NCBI GenBank assembly: GCA_964019425.1
Contig: OZ025809.1
Span: 1,037,588 to 1,101,587, forward strand
Origin: Flectonema sp. DT1601
Lineage: Eukaryota > Euglenozoa > Diplonemea > Diplonemida > Diplonemidae
Direction of reading: 5' to 3'
DNA length: 64,000 bases
Of the stretch, positions 9,793 through 21,015 are shown piece after piece. Below the pieces are notes generated by a model. The model saw only the letters and a program-made list of their open reading frames with translations, was not told the origin of the DNA and did not search any database. Both the position numbers and the translations under genes were made by a program. Every line of letters starts with the position of its first letter. Position 1 is the stretch's first letter.

Positions 9793-11917
9793 GGTGAAAT
9801 AGATCGCCGAAGGGTGTTTGCGTACAAACGAATTAATTGTTCCCGTGACACGAAAAACTAGCTTTCTGTCTATCTTACGTCCGATAAGACAAAGTCTACT
9901 TCTTCATTACCCTCACCCTCCCCTCTTTCTAATTATTGATTTGGTTAATTAATTGAACGAACTGACTTTGAAGTATTTGGGAACTACTTCAACCGATCGA
10001 AATTTTATTTTGTGTCAACTGGTGTGTAGTTATGTCACAGATTAGGTAACCAAGTGTGTCTTCATAGAGATGTGAGGTACCCCATAAGACCTCCCCTAGT
10101 AGTGTTCATCTAACCAGTTATCAATAGCAATCGTACCATTGTGAAGAAACACACTCGGCCAACTCGTACGTGTTTTTTTTTTTTACTTTGTTTGGTTTGA
10201 CTTCAATACTGTGATTAGTCTTTTCAATTATTGGTTCTCTTCTTTTGGAGCGCAGAGAATACAAAAAAACCATTCTCTAATTAGTTTTTTTCTTGTTTTA
10301 GTCAAAATCTCTATATATGTGGCGTGTTATTTGTGTTACTATCTTGCCTTCCCTTATGAGCTGAGGAAGGATGTGAAAAGGAATAAGAAGAGGTGAAAAA
10401 ATTAAATAAAATAATTTATAGTTTTAACTATTTCGTATTCTACTTTGCAGATACTCTGGTCTGTTCTTTTTCTCTTTTGTTTGTTTCTTTATAAACTTTT
10501 CTTTTTTGCATTTTTGTTTTTCATTACTCCACAAAACTTATTTTCTTTGTATTATTTGTCTGGTTTTTTTTTCTTCTTTTCTTCTTTCATTAGCTACGTG
10601 TTATTTATAAATTGCCCTTTTTTGGCATGCGATTGGGGCACTGCTCACCCTTTCCAATTACAGAATGTCCGGCAATGTCCTGCTGGAAGCCTCTGACTCC
10701 CCATTGTACATACTTTTCTCTTGAATTCAGCCGTCTTTGGATTCTGACTTACATGCGACAAGGGATTTCATGTATCTGCCTGAAAGGCAATTAACGAGAT
10801 GAATCTAATCTGTTAAAGTAGGAAAATAATAATTTATAATTCACTGTTCCGTTTTTTTTTTTTTTTTTCTTTTTTGTTGTTGTTGTTGTTGAGGTGACCA
10901 AAACACCTCAGCGAGACAGATTGCATACAACTCAACCAAATAAATGACAGAACGATAAAACTTAATTTTTCCGGAAACTCCGCTTTGAGGAAGTTACTCA
11001 GATAATACAAAACAGTGAGTGCGTGTGATGATAGAAATCTGTAGGCTTATGAAACTGCTACTGATTTCAATACCACGCTTCCGATAAACTCTCACAACAT
11101 CAGCTCCTCATTTGAATTAATTGAACAGAACACGTCAACCTTTTGAACCGGAAACGGTGTTCGATATGAGAAATGACATGCGTGTGGTCGATCTGTTAGT
11201 TAGTTTTGATGTGTTTTGGGATATCAATACAGCCTTCTGATTGATTCAATAATTGTGAATAGAATTAATGTTATATTAATAATTTACTGAGGTAGCGTTG
11301 TGTTACCCGCCAGTGGTATTGTTTAAGAAACAAAGTTCCTGCGCATTATAAAACTCTCAGTGCGTTAATCGCTCTCGCCCTATAATTCCCTTCAGTTTGA
11401 CGGATTTCATTTTAAACGATTGGGAGTACCTTCTCATTGGGTCGCTCCTTTCTTCTTCTCTCTCTTCTTCGTGTTCTTGAAAACAATACTTTTAATAATC
11501 AAAATGAACTTCTATTGTTTTTTCTTATTATTTTCTCTTGGGATATAAGAAAAAAGAAAAAAAAAAGAAAAAAAAAAACATCATGCGACGTGATCTGAGA
11601 CCATCGGTTTTGTGTTTCTCATCACGCTCTCAATAATAGAATGTCCAAAGTGATTTGTTGTGTTCCCGACTGCTTGCAAACAAACAACACCCAACAGCAG
11701 TGTTCTTGTTTTTTTTTTCCACTTTTTCTTTTTTCAGAACCGGGTTACCAGCTACACGTCTATTTTCTTTTTAAATCCAAAAATCTGATAAGTTAGCCAG
11801 TGGAAGAATAATCCGATACCAATCTCTCGAACTTGTGTTATAATAAATAAACTTACTCTTTAGTAGAATAAATACAAAGCATCTCGTGTGCATCAGGCGA
11901 TGACTCCCTGACTTCAG

Positions 11918-11999
11918 AAAAAGGGGGACTTACCCACAAAGAGGAAGTTAAAATTTTGTTACGTCTCAACTTGAAGTTCCCGAGAAACAGTACATTGAT
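11918..11999 (+). other. Candidate internal exon with acceptor and GTGAGT donor
   Basis: CCTGACTTCAG (AG at 11916-11917) and GTGAGT (GT at 12000-12001) bracket 82 bases. One frame reads KGGLTHKEEVKILLRLNLKF. That frame expects one base from the previous exon, which matches the phase left by the 7966-8038 exon. The two splice signals and the phase match are suggestive but short. Confidence 0.25.
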
Positions 12000-12593
12000 G
12001 TGAGTTATTTCTTTTCAAGTCAATATTTCTTATTCTTCCCGTCTCCTGTTTCACCTTCTCACTCTACTTCGATCTGATGGTGTGGTCGTCTGTTATATTA
12101 TTTGCAAGTGCTCGTTCTTTTTTTCTTCCCCATCTTCTCCAGAGAATTCTAAAATTCATAATTCCATATTTGTAACGCATTCCTGTAGCTGCTTACTACA
12201 GTTACAGCCGTCTTCCTCTCACTTCTTATTTTGATTCAAGTTTTCCGATACTAAAGTGACACATGTTGAACTAAAAATGGTGAAATCATTTACACTTTTG
12301 ATGCAACCATTTAGTACGACATACTTGTTCTCTAGTAGTCTGAATACAAAGAAAGACTGTTGACTGGATAAGTAGTCTCGTCTTTCCATCAACCATTTCC
12401 TGTCCGGATGGGTGACCAGCAATGTTGTCGAAGTGCGATGTTTCCCTGAAGTGAGGTTTCCTTTTCTTTATTGTTCTCTTTGTTATTATTTTTGATAAGT
12501 AGCACACATTCCATGTGAAGTAACAGCTGTTAAGATCTAACTGACGGAATTGTTTGATTGCTATCCAACTCACTGGTCGCCACATAATTGCAG

Positions 12594-12712
12594 CAGTTTG
12601 GAAACTGTTGCGTGCTCCTCTTGGGCAACCTCTTGTTGGAAGTTCTCGCTCGTCACGAAGACAAGCAGCAGAAGCATTTCGCCGGGTCGACGAATGCCGG
12701 TTTACTTATTGA
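12594..12712 (+). other. Candidate terminal exon with tandem acceptor
   Basis: ATAATTGCAGCAG gives two acceptors three bases apart (after 12593 and 12596). The following 115 bases are richer in GC than their surroundings and open in all three frames, so the real frame cannot be chosen. In the phase compatible with the 7966 exon it reads VWKLLRAPLGQPLVGSSR and ends at the TGA at 12710-12712. A spliced transcript would decide. Confidence 0.22.
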
Positions 12713-13107
12713 GCAGACTGTTTGTGTCTTTATTATTAAATTAGTTGTCTGCTTTAGATAAAAACATTCTTTAATTGGAATCTCCTAAACCAGCAAAATA
12801 ATAGTTCTCTGTGCGTGTGTTGTGTGGTAGTACTTCAGGCAGGTCAATAAGTCTCTCTCGCCAGTGAGAGTCACGGTATACCCCGTGAACACTCCCTGGA
12901 TTTCGACTACCTTGACTGACTTTTACGAAATGAATAGTTTTAGTAGAAATGGCTCAGAAGATGACTTCAGTCATATTTAGCTGTTTGTTGTGTGAACTGG
13001 AGTACTTATGTGCAAAATTTGTAATTATTTTTTTTGTGGGTGGGGTCCAGTCTAAGCAGTACGTGACTTGTTGTGTGCTGATTGCCTGACCCCACCTTTA
13101 CCGTATC

Positions 13108-13681
13108 CTCCCCTCCCAACACAGTTGGAGGGGGGGGGAATGTACTTTGATTTGAATTTGGTACGGCGTACCAAATTGTCTGTTTACGAATACTATTTTA
13201 TTCATCTTATTGGCAATAAGCCAAGCCACTCCTCCCGTTTTCTCCCACCCCTCCCAATAATTAGTGGGTGGGGGGGGGGATTTTTTTTTTTGTTCTTCTA
13301 TTCCTTATTATATTTCTTGTTATTAATTCTTTCGGATTTCCAATCCGTTGGACTATTTCAACTAGCGTACTGTTGCGTTTCTTTATTTGTGTCGTTAGTG
13401 ACCGACATCGAGTAAAACAATCTAGGCTCTTTTCCTTCCCAATACAAAGACTTAGTAGTGGGGTGGTAATAACCCGTGACACATTTAATTATATATTAGT
13501 AAATGGGTAAGTCATAGGTCACAAAGCAGCGTTACTGTCATGTGAGACAAGACGTGTTTGTGACGTCAAAAGGGATGCTTCTAATTGTACTTTGCAATTT
13601 TGGGTAGTTACTATTGGCGGATTATCCTCCCCACCGCTTTCGTTCCTCCCCCTCCCCCATCAGAGATATGGTGGGGGGGGG
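13108..13681. repeat. Three C-run/G-run fold-back hairpins
   Basis: Three short inverted repeats pair a C-rich arm with a G-rich arm across a 3-10 base loop: 13108-13138 (CCCTCCCAAC / GTTGGAGGGG), 13243-13280 (CCCACCCCTCCCA / TGGGTGGGG) and 13645-13681 (CCTCCCCCAT / ATGGTGGGGG). The arms match imperfectly. The G-runs could also form quadruplexes. No transposon or terminator family was recognised. Confidence 0.6.
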
Positions 13682-14448
13682 ACCACAGATCATTGTGGAC
13701 AGTTACTGTCTTAGGGTGGGTAGGTTATTTAAACTTTAAACCAATTGGATGACTTGGCTCCTGCAGCCTCACGTCACCAGTAAAAACAAAACGTTAACCA
13801 ACCAGCCGGTAGACATCTCAGAAAGGGAATGAAATCGCAACGAAAAGAAAAGACTCAAACAATCAGGAACTGAATGAAAGGAAGAAGACACCGGAATAGC
13901 ATTCAGTGTTTCTGTTTGTCTTCTTTTAATGTAAATAATTGATTTGCTTGTGTTCGGAGTTGCGGTGAACTTTTTGCTCAAGTTGAACACTGTCTGTTGT
14001 GAGTGGATAAAGTCTGCGTACTTCAAGGTGTTTATGAGCTGAACTGTTTGCCTTCAATGTATAAATTTCCGTCGGTCGTGTGCAAAATAATTATTTTTAC
14101 AAAAATACGGAGGCTTTTGGATTGACATGTTGTAAGTAATTCTGTGTTTTAAATGAATGAGTTCCGAACGTTGGAAGGTGTACCAAATATCTTATTTTCT
14201 CTTTTGGGTCATTATTTTGTGGCACACTGTTCACTGGTTGTTCCTTTATTCTTTTGAGTTGTGTAATTTCTGCCTTTTTCTGTTTGCTTTATGTTGTTTA
14301 GCTGCTTGCGGGTATTGTATTATAATTTCCATCTTTATCTCAAGGCATCAAAATGGTAACAAGAAATGAGTAGTTTGCATGCGTGGAACAGGTAGCTGTT
14401 TGGGGGATCTTATCATTCGTTTCCAACACAAAGGTTCCAACCAGCAAT

Positions 14449-15453
14449 ATGAACACGACAGCTGTCTGCATTGCGTTGGTGATATTTCTGGGAGCCAACA
14501 CTGTGTTATTGAAGTGGGTTGACAGGGGAACCCCAAATGGAGTACCATACAGATATCCAATAATGCAAGAGTTATTTATAGCCTTTGGGAGTTCTTTATG
14601 TGGAATACCCGCAGTACTGACCGGTAGAAAGATGTTTCCGACTCTGGGATTTGATTGGAGGCTACTGATGGTGATAAGCGCTCTTACAGTAACTTCAAAT
14701 GTTGTAATATATTATGGACTGATGCTTGTTGGGGCAGCGACCTACTTAATGTTGAGAAGCTCGCTGTTGATTTTTACTGCAGTCTTAGCCTCCACTTCAA
14801 TTGGGGAAACTATTTTGGGGAAAAGACAAAAATTAACAAAAACTCAATGGGTTGGAATCCTGGTATCTTTTACAGGAATTATAAATATTGTTCCATTAGA
14901 AGCATCAACTGGTGAATCACAAACAACAGTAAATGTAATTGGGTGTTCAGTTGTCTTAGCAGCAACATTCTGTCTCTCAATTAGATATCTTTTAGAAGAA
15001 GCTCTTGTTAAGTCCAGTAATGTTGATCCACTAGTCTTGGCTTCCTGGGAGGGAATTATCGACGGTTCTGTTTCGTTGGTTTGGTTGTTTGCGAATTCCC
15101 TTCTCCCTTCTGAATATGATTTCGAAGATGTTTATAAAATTATTTCTGTCTTGTCTGTTAGTAGTCGAACTCTCTTCGGTCTCTTAGCCTGCAGTGTTTG
15201 TGTGTTGGTATTCAACCCAGCAGGTATTTATGTTTCGAAAGTACGCTCCGCTTCATATCGTCTTCTTCTCGACTCAGTTCGAATTGCATTTGTTTGGACC
15301 ATCGCAGTCATTCTCGGATGGAGTGCATTCTATCCATCACAACTTTTGTACTTCTGTGCGATTGTAGTTGGGTTTGGTATTTACCACTCGAGTCATCACA
15401 CTCACTTAAAAGATAATCAAAGTGAAGATACTCCACTACTCGGTCAACCATGA
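14449..15453 (+). CDS. SLC35F6-like multi-pass membrane transporter (DMT superfamily)
   Basis: 334 aa from the ATG at 14449 (MNTTAVCIALVIFLG). An AG lies four bases before it and another at 14437. About ten hydrophobic segments are visible, as expected for drug/metabolite transporters. The central segment LMLRSSLLIFTAVLAS, followed by WVGILVSFTGIINIV, corresponds to the QMLRGALIIFT...W.GI motif of SLC35F6. The partner motif in the second half is RYLLEEALVKSSNVDPL. The C-terminus has acidic residues and a short PLLGQP end, which may be a dileucine-type sorting signal. SLC35F6 proteins sit in lysosomal or mitochondrial membranes and their substrate is unclear. A CRT-like or nucleotide-sugar transporter is the alternative. 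The neighbouring WD40 gene starts 190 bases downstream on the same strand. Confidence 0.75.
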   Translation: MNTTAVCIALVIFLGANTVLLKWVDRGTPNGVPYRYPIMQELFIAFGSSLCGIPAVLTGRKMFPTLGFDWRLLMVISALTVTSNVVIYYGLMLVGAATYLMLRSSLLIFTAVLASTSIGETILGKRQKLTKTQWVGILVSFTGIINIVPLEASTGESQTTVNVIGCSVVLAATFCLSIRYLLEEALVKSSNVDPLVLASWEGIIDGSVSLVWLFANSLLPSEYDFEDVYKIISVLSVSSRTLFGLLACSVCVLVFNPAGIYVSKVRSASYRLLLDSVRIAFVWTIAVILGWSAFYPSQLLYFCAIVVGFGIYHSSHHTHLKDNQSEDTPLLGQP

Positions 15454-15642
15454 GATCCACTTGAGTACTCTGTACGGATGTTGTCTTCAGTTGGTGTTGT
15501 TCTATTTATCGAACAACTCGCAAACCGGAGTTCGGCGTTTGCGACTGACGGTAGCTGTCGTCACTATTGATCTGTCGGAAGTGATAATTATTAATTCTAT
15601 TTATTTACAAAAGGAGTGATAGGGACAGGGACGGAAGGAAAT

Positions 15643-18600
15643 ATGTCGACTGGTCCCCTTGAGCTCAACTGCCTACCTGGGGCAGCCAACTGGTACCAAA
15701 CAGATGTTATTGATATCTCTAAGTCTGGGGACTTGCTAGCAGTTGGATCAAAAGATACTGTAATGGTAGTTAACGTTGATAATTGTACCTGGATGGGTGG
15801 AATATGTTGTCATGCTCGGAAGAAGACGACATGTGTGCGATGGTTCAGCTATTCGACTGTAAGTAGAAAAGGAATAATAATATCAGCTGGTACTGACGGA
15901 ATGATAAGAGTACTTTCTGTTAACACTCACAAGAAGGAAATAAAAATTCTAAAAACTCACAAATTTGGAAAATCTTCAATTTCATCACTCGACATAACCA
16001 ACAAAGGAAACCTTGCCGCGGCATTCGGTGGAACACTAGTGTTGGGTACGGTTGACTTGGAGAATGAAGAGGCCGTAAAGTTTCGAGATATCGAAAAAAA
16101 AGAAATGACAAGCGAACAGATAACTAGCGTTGTGTTATTTAAAGGTTCTTCACACGACTCTACTCTGGCGGTCGGGTGTTCAGATGGTACTTTGTTTTTA
16201 TTAAATGAGAGGAAAATAGTTTTTAAGTGGACGTCTATTCACAAAGCAGCGATCCAGTCGTGTAGCTGGTCGATATTGGAAGCGGCTCACGGCTCGTCGT
16301 TTTTGTTGTTGGCGAGTGGGAGTCTGGATGAGAAAATAGCACTTTGGAAAATAAACACGAAATCTGAGACCTGGACATACTTATCACACAAACTAACTCT
16401 GACTGGTATCTGTCAAACTGGTGCGCAAGCTGCTAGCGCTCAGAGTGGTAAGAACAGAGTCTGGAATGCAACTTCCTGGTGCACACTGCCGCTACTCGAG
16501 AATTTATTGTACACTACTTGCGGTTCTAATTTTGTTGTGTTGGTTTGGGACCTTTCAAATTTAATAAGAAAATGGTGTTCTGGTTCCCCTCCAGGCCAAC
16601 CATCAAAGCCTCAAGTGTTCCACAGACCACGAACCGTATTTTCAATTAAATTTGCTAATGGGCCAACTCCGTACGCAATTACGTCATCACTTGATCCAAA
16701 TATATCAAAGTTTTCAGTCAGTAAATCAGAAGGAGGAAAGCTAAAAGAAATATTATCAATTCCTTGTATTAAGTCGAGTCCTTCTCAGTTGGTGGTCGGA
16801 AAATCGATTGTTGTTTGTGGAGGAAATAATGAATTAATTATTTGGAAGGTTCCTGACGGTCATCACGACAATGCTGTCGCATCAAAAGGAAAACAACTAA
16901 ATTATAAACACAAACGTCACTGGGCGATGATAAATACTTCGGCGACATCACTACATGTGGACGAGACTTCAAAGAAAGTTTACTTCGCTTTAAAGTCAGG
17001 TGATGTTGGTGTTGCTTCTGTTGATCTTCAGGAGAAGGGTTCGGGTGTGACTCAGAAGAGTTCCAGTCAAATCTATTGTAACTTGTCTGCTGAAGTCAAT
17101 CTCATTCATCTTTTAGGAAAAGAATCCTTACTCTGCATCTCTTGCAATAATAAACAAACAAATTGTTTGGTGATGGATATTAAATCTCAAGTAGGTTCAT
17201 ATTCTAAAATACAACTCACCAAGAACTCAATACTTGCTGCGAGTTACAAGGACAGCAAACTATTTATTGCAACTGATGACACGTTGATTGGCTTTTATTT
17301 TGTATTCGACGAGAGAAGCGCTTCTTGGAAAGAACATCAAACATGCGAAGTGAACTACACGAGTGTTTCTTCTGCTGGAAAGGCGCTTCACATTGCATCG
17401 CAAGTCACATCGTTTGGATTACTAGTGGCCTTTACGTGTGACAATGGCTGCATATCAATACTCAGTACATCTGAGAAGGGGAATCGTTTGTATCCTCCCA
17501 AAGGAATTCACTCCAAATTAATAACATCCACATCTTGGATGGGTTCGGAAAATCGATTTGTGACATCGTCTTTGGATGCGTCGATCATTTTCTGGTCAGT
17601 TTCTGATTCTGACTTAGCTCCAACTCACATAATAAACGCCTCGTTCCCAATAATTAATTGCGTCGTGTCGCACAGTGATGTTCTTTACGCTGCTTCAGAT
17701 CTCACTGTGTTCTCATTTGTGCTGTCGGATGCTACGGAAGTGGGAAACCCGCAATGCGATTTTACCTCACACAAGGGACGTTATAAGACATCAACGAGAG
17801 GTATTTCTGATTCTTCTCAAGTTAAACGTCAGAAGGTTACAAAACAAAGATTTATATCAGCATCGGAGTGGTTGGGAGGTATGAATGGCTCAAACAGGCA
17901 ACTGATAGCGGAGGGTGATATCGAAACCCGAGACAGAATTAATATTGTGAGAACACTGTTGGGGGAGAAGTGCGACATAAAACCATCTCTTGGGGGAGCA
18001 ATCTACTGCGGGAATAACATCAATGAGTCCATTCAACTTAGCTCGGGGGAGATTGGGGCCGGGCTGCGACTTCTGACGGGGGATGCTGAAGGTGCTGCGG
18101 AAATGATTATAAAGCAATCTCCAACTGAAGCAGGTTTCTGGATAGGTCTCACACGGCATCTCTGTGGTGAGCAAACCTGGCGGCGATTGTTAACCACTTG
18201 GTGTGAGAATAGTTCAAATTCAAATACGAAAACAATATTCAACTTATGTTTTGGGATGTTCACAGAGGCCGCAACTCACCTTCTCGAGATTGGTGACTTC
18301 GAATCACTAAAACTGGTAGTTGAGAAGTTTCGGGTCGCGCTGCCAGATTGCCGCAAAAACGACTTCTTACAGTCATCGGCGGTCACAAAAAGTGATAGTT
18401 ATCCTCTTGTGCTCGTAGCATTCGGTCTTGAAGAAGAAGCTTTTGACATCCTCTCTGTTAGTTCCAACACAGTTGAACTGCTGTACGCATTTTCATTAAA
18501 GCCGTCCGTCGACGTCTCAGACAAGATAGCACTCCGATGGCTTATTGGCGATCCAGCCACCAGAAGTATCACACTTCCTCCTAACGGAGGTAGTGATGGT

Positions 18601-18813
18601 GGTGTTCACTCTGCGTTCTTTGCTCGTCGCTCGCTCGTAATATCAAAATCAGAATTAATAAAAGAAATTTGCGAAAATCAAAACCCTTCGCAAATATCTG
18701 CGGACTTGAAACGATGGATGACTGCCGTCAAAATGTCTGAAGTTGCAGAGCAAATCGTCTCCAGCACGATTGATATCCTCGCTGGCGCCTCTAACGAAAT
18801 AGAAACCTCTTAG
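15643..18813 (+). CDS. Large WD40-repeat protein, possibly Gemin5-like
   Basis: 1056 aa from the ATG at 15643, 30 bases after the acceptor AG at 15612-15613. The N-terminal two-thirds is a chain of WD40 blades. Clear blade ends include SDGTLFLL, SLDEKIALWKI, VLVWDLSN and SLDASIIFWSV, enough for two beta-propellers. The start, LPGAANWYQTDVIDIS, recalls the NWY motif that opens Gemin5. The last third is helical and resembles a tetratricopeptide-like domain, as after the propellers of Gemin5. Gemin5 recognises snRNAs for the SMN complex, which would fit a cell depending on SL-RNA and snRNP assembly. Sequence identity is too weak to settle this, and other double-propeller proteins remain possible. 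No interruptions were seen. Confidence 0.7.
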   Translation: MSTGPLELNCLPGAANWYQTDVIDISKSGDLLAVGSKDTVMVVNVDNCTWMGGICCHARKKTTCVRWFSYSTVSRKGIIISAGTDGMIRVLSVNTHKKEIKILKTHKFGKSSISSLDITNKGNLAAAFGGTLVLGTVDLENEEAVKFRDIEKKEMTSEQITSVVLFKGSSHDSTLAVGCSDGTLFLLNERKIVFKWTSIHKAAIQSCSWSILEAAHGSSFLLLASGSLDEKIALWKINTKSETWTYLSHKLTLTGICQTGAQAASAQSGKNRVWNATSWCTLPLLENLLYTTCGSNFVVLVWDLSNLIRKWCSGSPPGQPSKPQVFHRPRTVFSIKFANGPTPYAITSSLDPNISKFSVSKSEGGKLKEILSIPCIKSSPSQLVVGKSIVVCGGNNELIIWKVPDGHHDNAVASKGKQLNYKHKRHWAMINTSATSLHVDETSKKVYFALKSGDVGVASVDLQEKGSGVTQKSSSQIYCNLSAEVNLIHLLGKESLLCISCNNKQTNCLVMDIKSQVGSYSKIQLTKNSILAASYKDSKLFIATDDTLIGFYFVFDERSASWKEHQTCEVNYTSVSSAGKALHIASQVTSFGLLVAFTCDNGCISILSTSEKGNRLYPPKGIHSKLITSTSWMGSENRFVTSSLDASIIFWSVSDSDLAPTHIINASFPIINCVVSHSDVLYAASDLTVFSFVLSDATEVGNPQCDFTSHKGRYKTSTRGISDSSQVKRQKVTKQRFISASEWLGGMNGSNRQLIAEGDIETRDRINIVRTLLGEKCDIKPSLGGAIYCGNNINESIQLSSGEIGAGLRLLTGDAEGAAEMIIKQSPTEAGFWIGLTRHLCGEQTWRRLLTTWCENSSNSNTKTIFNLCFGMFTEAATHLLEIGDFESLKLVVEKFRVALPDCRKNDFLQSSAVTKSDSYPLVLVAFGLEEEAFDILSVSSNTVELLYAFSLKPSVDVSDKIALRWLIGDPATRSITLPPNGGSDGGVHSAFFARRSLVISKSELIKEICENQNPSQISADLKRWMTAVKMSEVAEQIVSSTIDILAGASNEIETS

Positions 18814-19242
18814 AATCGCTTGGCATAACGTCTTCCTGTTTGTCTGAGTTTATTATTCGATCAAAATGGTGCTCAGTGTGCTCTGAGTTCGCTGTAGTGG
18901 ATATTTGACGGGAAAGTTTGCCTTGTGGCACCTACGGTGACATCAAAAGACGCGTCTGCGTAAGTCACATTAGTTAGCTGTTCAGTCGCCTTCTTTGTTA
19001 ATTTTATTCTGTTCGCAGTGCACAAAACACTTGATGACGGTTGTGAGGAGTGAATTGTGAACAATCCTCGATCAAAAATATCAGCGAACTACTAATCGCA
19101 TTTCTCAGAAAGAGTTTTCATTGCTTTTCCGTCAGTGGGATATTGACGTGTTGTATTTTTTGATAAATCTGTCCGCAGTTTTTTCCTCTTTGACGGACTT
19201 GGATGATCAAAACAAATTATTATCAGTCAGGAGGTTCACAAT
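18814..19242. other. Intergenic region with acceptor for the lipase gene
   Basis: About 430 bp without coding signal. AATTATTATCAG (AG at 19225-19226) lies 16 bases before the lipase ATG and is the likely trans-splice acceptor. Confidence 0.5.
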
Positions 19243-21015
19243 ATGACGCGATGGAAAGCACGAGCGGCAGCAGTCAAACGTGCCTTAGATATCAATGGTG
19301 ACTCGCTTATCAATGCCATGCTTTGGTCTGAGCGGATAACTAGCCTTGGTTTCTGGATTGGCAGGAATACGGTAGCGCTGCATTTTCGGTGGTGGAAGAG
19401 GTGGCTGAGGAGTTTGATTTATTTATGTGACAGAGAGACAGCAGCCCCTCCTGCAGCTGTACTCAGTTTAGTGATGCTTCTCCCAATACCCGCAATGTAC
19501 TACATCGTTGATGATGTTTGGAACAACTCTCTTTGTGCTATTCTGGTTGCTATTTGGTTGGTTATTATCGCAGTAGTCAATTGTCTTATTATACTATTTG
19601 GGGTTACGGTTGGGAGCTTTCTTCGTTCTGTTGGAGAAATCTTTTGGTTTGCAGAGCTAATCACTTGGATAGCTTTATTGTTTGCTGGTAGAATCACTTC
19701 CCTCAGTCTTCTACTGGTTGCGCACACTTTCAACGGGTCGAACATTAAAGATGCCGTCATCATAGCAATCAATACCGTCTTTAGCTCCTCTGAACCCAAC
19801 GTTCAAGAACAGATATATGAATACATGAGAATTGAACTAAACCAAGTGGCTCACTCTGCTGAACTCTTAAAACTGAAAGTTGCGGTAGAAACTGTCACGA
19901 CTCGGAATCGATCTAAACTCAAAAATGACGATAAAAACCTTAAATTCAAGAACCTGAGCGAGTCACTGTGCAGCTTTCACTTCCACGGAGATAATCCAGA
20001 TCTGACTTTTGACTATATAACGAGGGCTTGCAGATACGCAATGTCAACGTATGGTCACGTGGGTTTAAAATTCCTTGGAATTCTTCCTTACATATGCAAC
20101 TCATCGGCGCTCTCTGATGTGGAAGCACTGGCATACTGCAGTACTAAAGATGGGCTAATTAAGACAAATTTCAAGTGGGGGTTATTCAAGCCTGGCTACG
20201 CTGTGTGGCTCACGGACGAGGGTAGCAACTTAGTAATAGCAATTAGGGGGACTCTCGCTTTACAGGACTTCGTTAGTGACCTGGTCGCTAAGCCGGTTGA
20301 GTGGAAACTTCCATTTGATGATTCAGAGGAAGCAGACAACAGTTACTACGTTCATGACGGAATGGGGCGTTCTGCTTGCTGGTTGCTGGGTCGTATATTC
20401 GAAACCACTACCGGGGGGAAAAAGCCTGTAATTTCACCGAAACGATTTTCTAAGATCAAGAAAATCGAAATATTTGGACACTCAATGGGTGCGGGGGTTG
20501 CTGCACTGCTGTGCGCGAGGCTTAAGAGTCTTCACCGGAAAAAAATCGCTCAAAATGAGCTGACGGTGTGTTGCGTTGGGTTTGGGATGCCTGCTGTGGG
20601 TTGCAATAACTTAGGAAGGGAATTAGAGAAGTCGGTGCTTGCAATTGTTCATGGACCAGATCTGGTTCCCAGATTCAGTATTCGGTCAGTTTCTCGTTTG
20701 CTCACTGAGATATTATCTGAGTGGAAAGCAGACGCCAATGCCAACCCCCCGACTCAGTCAGATATCGCCGCCTACTCAAATCAAATCCTCACTCCTCCCG
20801 GTACGATTCTTTTCATTCCGGAACAGTCAACAAACCGAGCAACCCTTTCGACACCATCGGCTCTAATTACCAATCCCCACACAAGTACATACTTTCAGGA
20901 TCTTGCGTTAGTTCGTAACGCTGGTTACAATCACCTACCTCAATGTTATGCAATGCTGTTTGGAAGTATCCGCCCAGGTCTGTATGATACGGATGAGCAG
21001 TCTGTCAGCAAGTGA
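19243..21015 (+). CDS. Class 3 lipase with N-terminal membrane domain (DAG-lipase-like)
   Basis: 590 aa from the ATG at 19243. Three to four hydrophobic segments lie at about residues 68-163 (for example CAILVAIWLVIIAVVNCLII), then a soluble lipase_3 domain at about 320-590. Catalytic elements seen: the oxyanion/strand region VIAIRGTLALQDFVSDL, the nucleophile elbow GHSMGAG (Ser414), the acid in HGPDLVPR (Asp473) and the His in YNHLPQCY (His564). All three triad residues are present. Four membrane helices before a lipase_3 domain is the layout of sn-1-specific diacylglycerol lipases, so hydrolysis of diacylglycerol at a membrane is the best guess. Other membrane-bound triacylglycerol lipases are possible. 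Confidence 0.88.
   Translation: MTRWKARAAAVKRALDINGDSLINAMLWSERITSLGFWIGRNTVALHFRWWKRWLRSLIYLCDRETAAPPAAVLSLVMLLPIPAMYYIVDDVWNNSLCAILVAIWLVIIAVVNCLIILFGVTVGSFLRSVGEIFWFAELITWIALLFAGRITSLSLLLVAHTFNGSNIKDAVIIAINTVFSSSEPNVQEQIYEYMRIELNQVAHSAELLKLKVAVETVTTRNRSKLKNDDKNLKFKNLSESLCSFHFHGDNPDLTFDYITRACRYAMSTYGHVGLKFLGILPYICNSSALSDVEALAYCSTKDGLIKTNFKWGLFKPGYAVWLTDEGSNLVIAIRGTLALQDFVSDLVAKPVEWKLPFDDSEEADNSYYVHDGMGRSACWLLGRIFETTTGGKKPVISPKRFSKIKKIEIFGHSMGAGVAALLCARLKSLHRKKIAQNELTVCCVGFGMPAVGCNNLGRELEKSVLAIVHGPDLVPRFSIRSVSRLLTEILSEWKADANANPPTQSDIAAYSNQILTPPGTILFIPEQSTNRATLSTPSALITNPHTSTYFQDLALVRNAGYNHLPQCYAMLFGSIRPGLYDTDEQSVSK

Larger units (their letters stand above)
7189..14448. other. Long gene-poor, T-rich region
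   Basis: About 7 kb with no long ORF on either strand, only the short candidate exons listed separately. It contains T and A homopolymers, TTG trinucleotide runs near 9498-9525 and 10873-10892, a palindromic GGTACGGCGTACC at about 13161-13173, and C-rich/G-rich fold-backs at 13.1-13.7 kb. It may be the intronic part of one or more spliced genes plus intergenic DNA. No RNA gene was recognised. Confidence 0.5.

Noticed and set aside
13068-14026. Several 70-115 codon frames on both strands
   Set aside because: They overlap homopolymers and hairpins, mostly start at non-ATG codons and show no domain.
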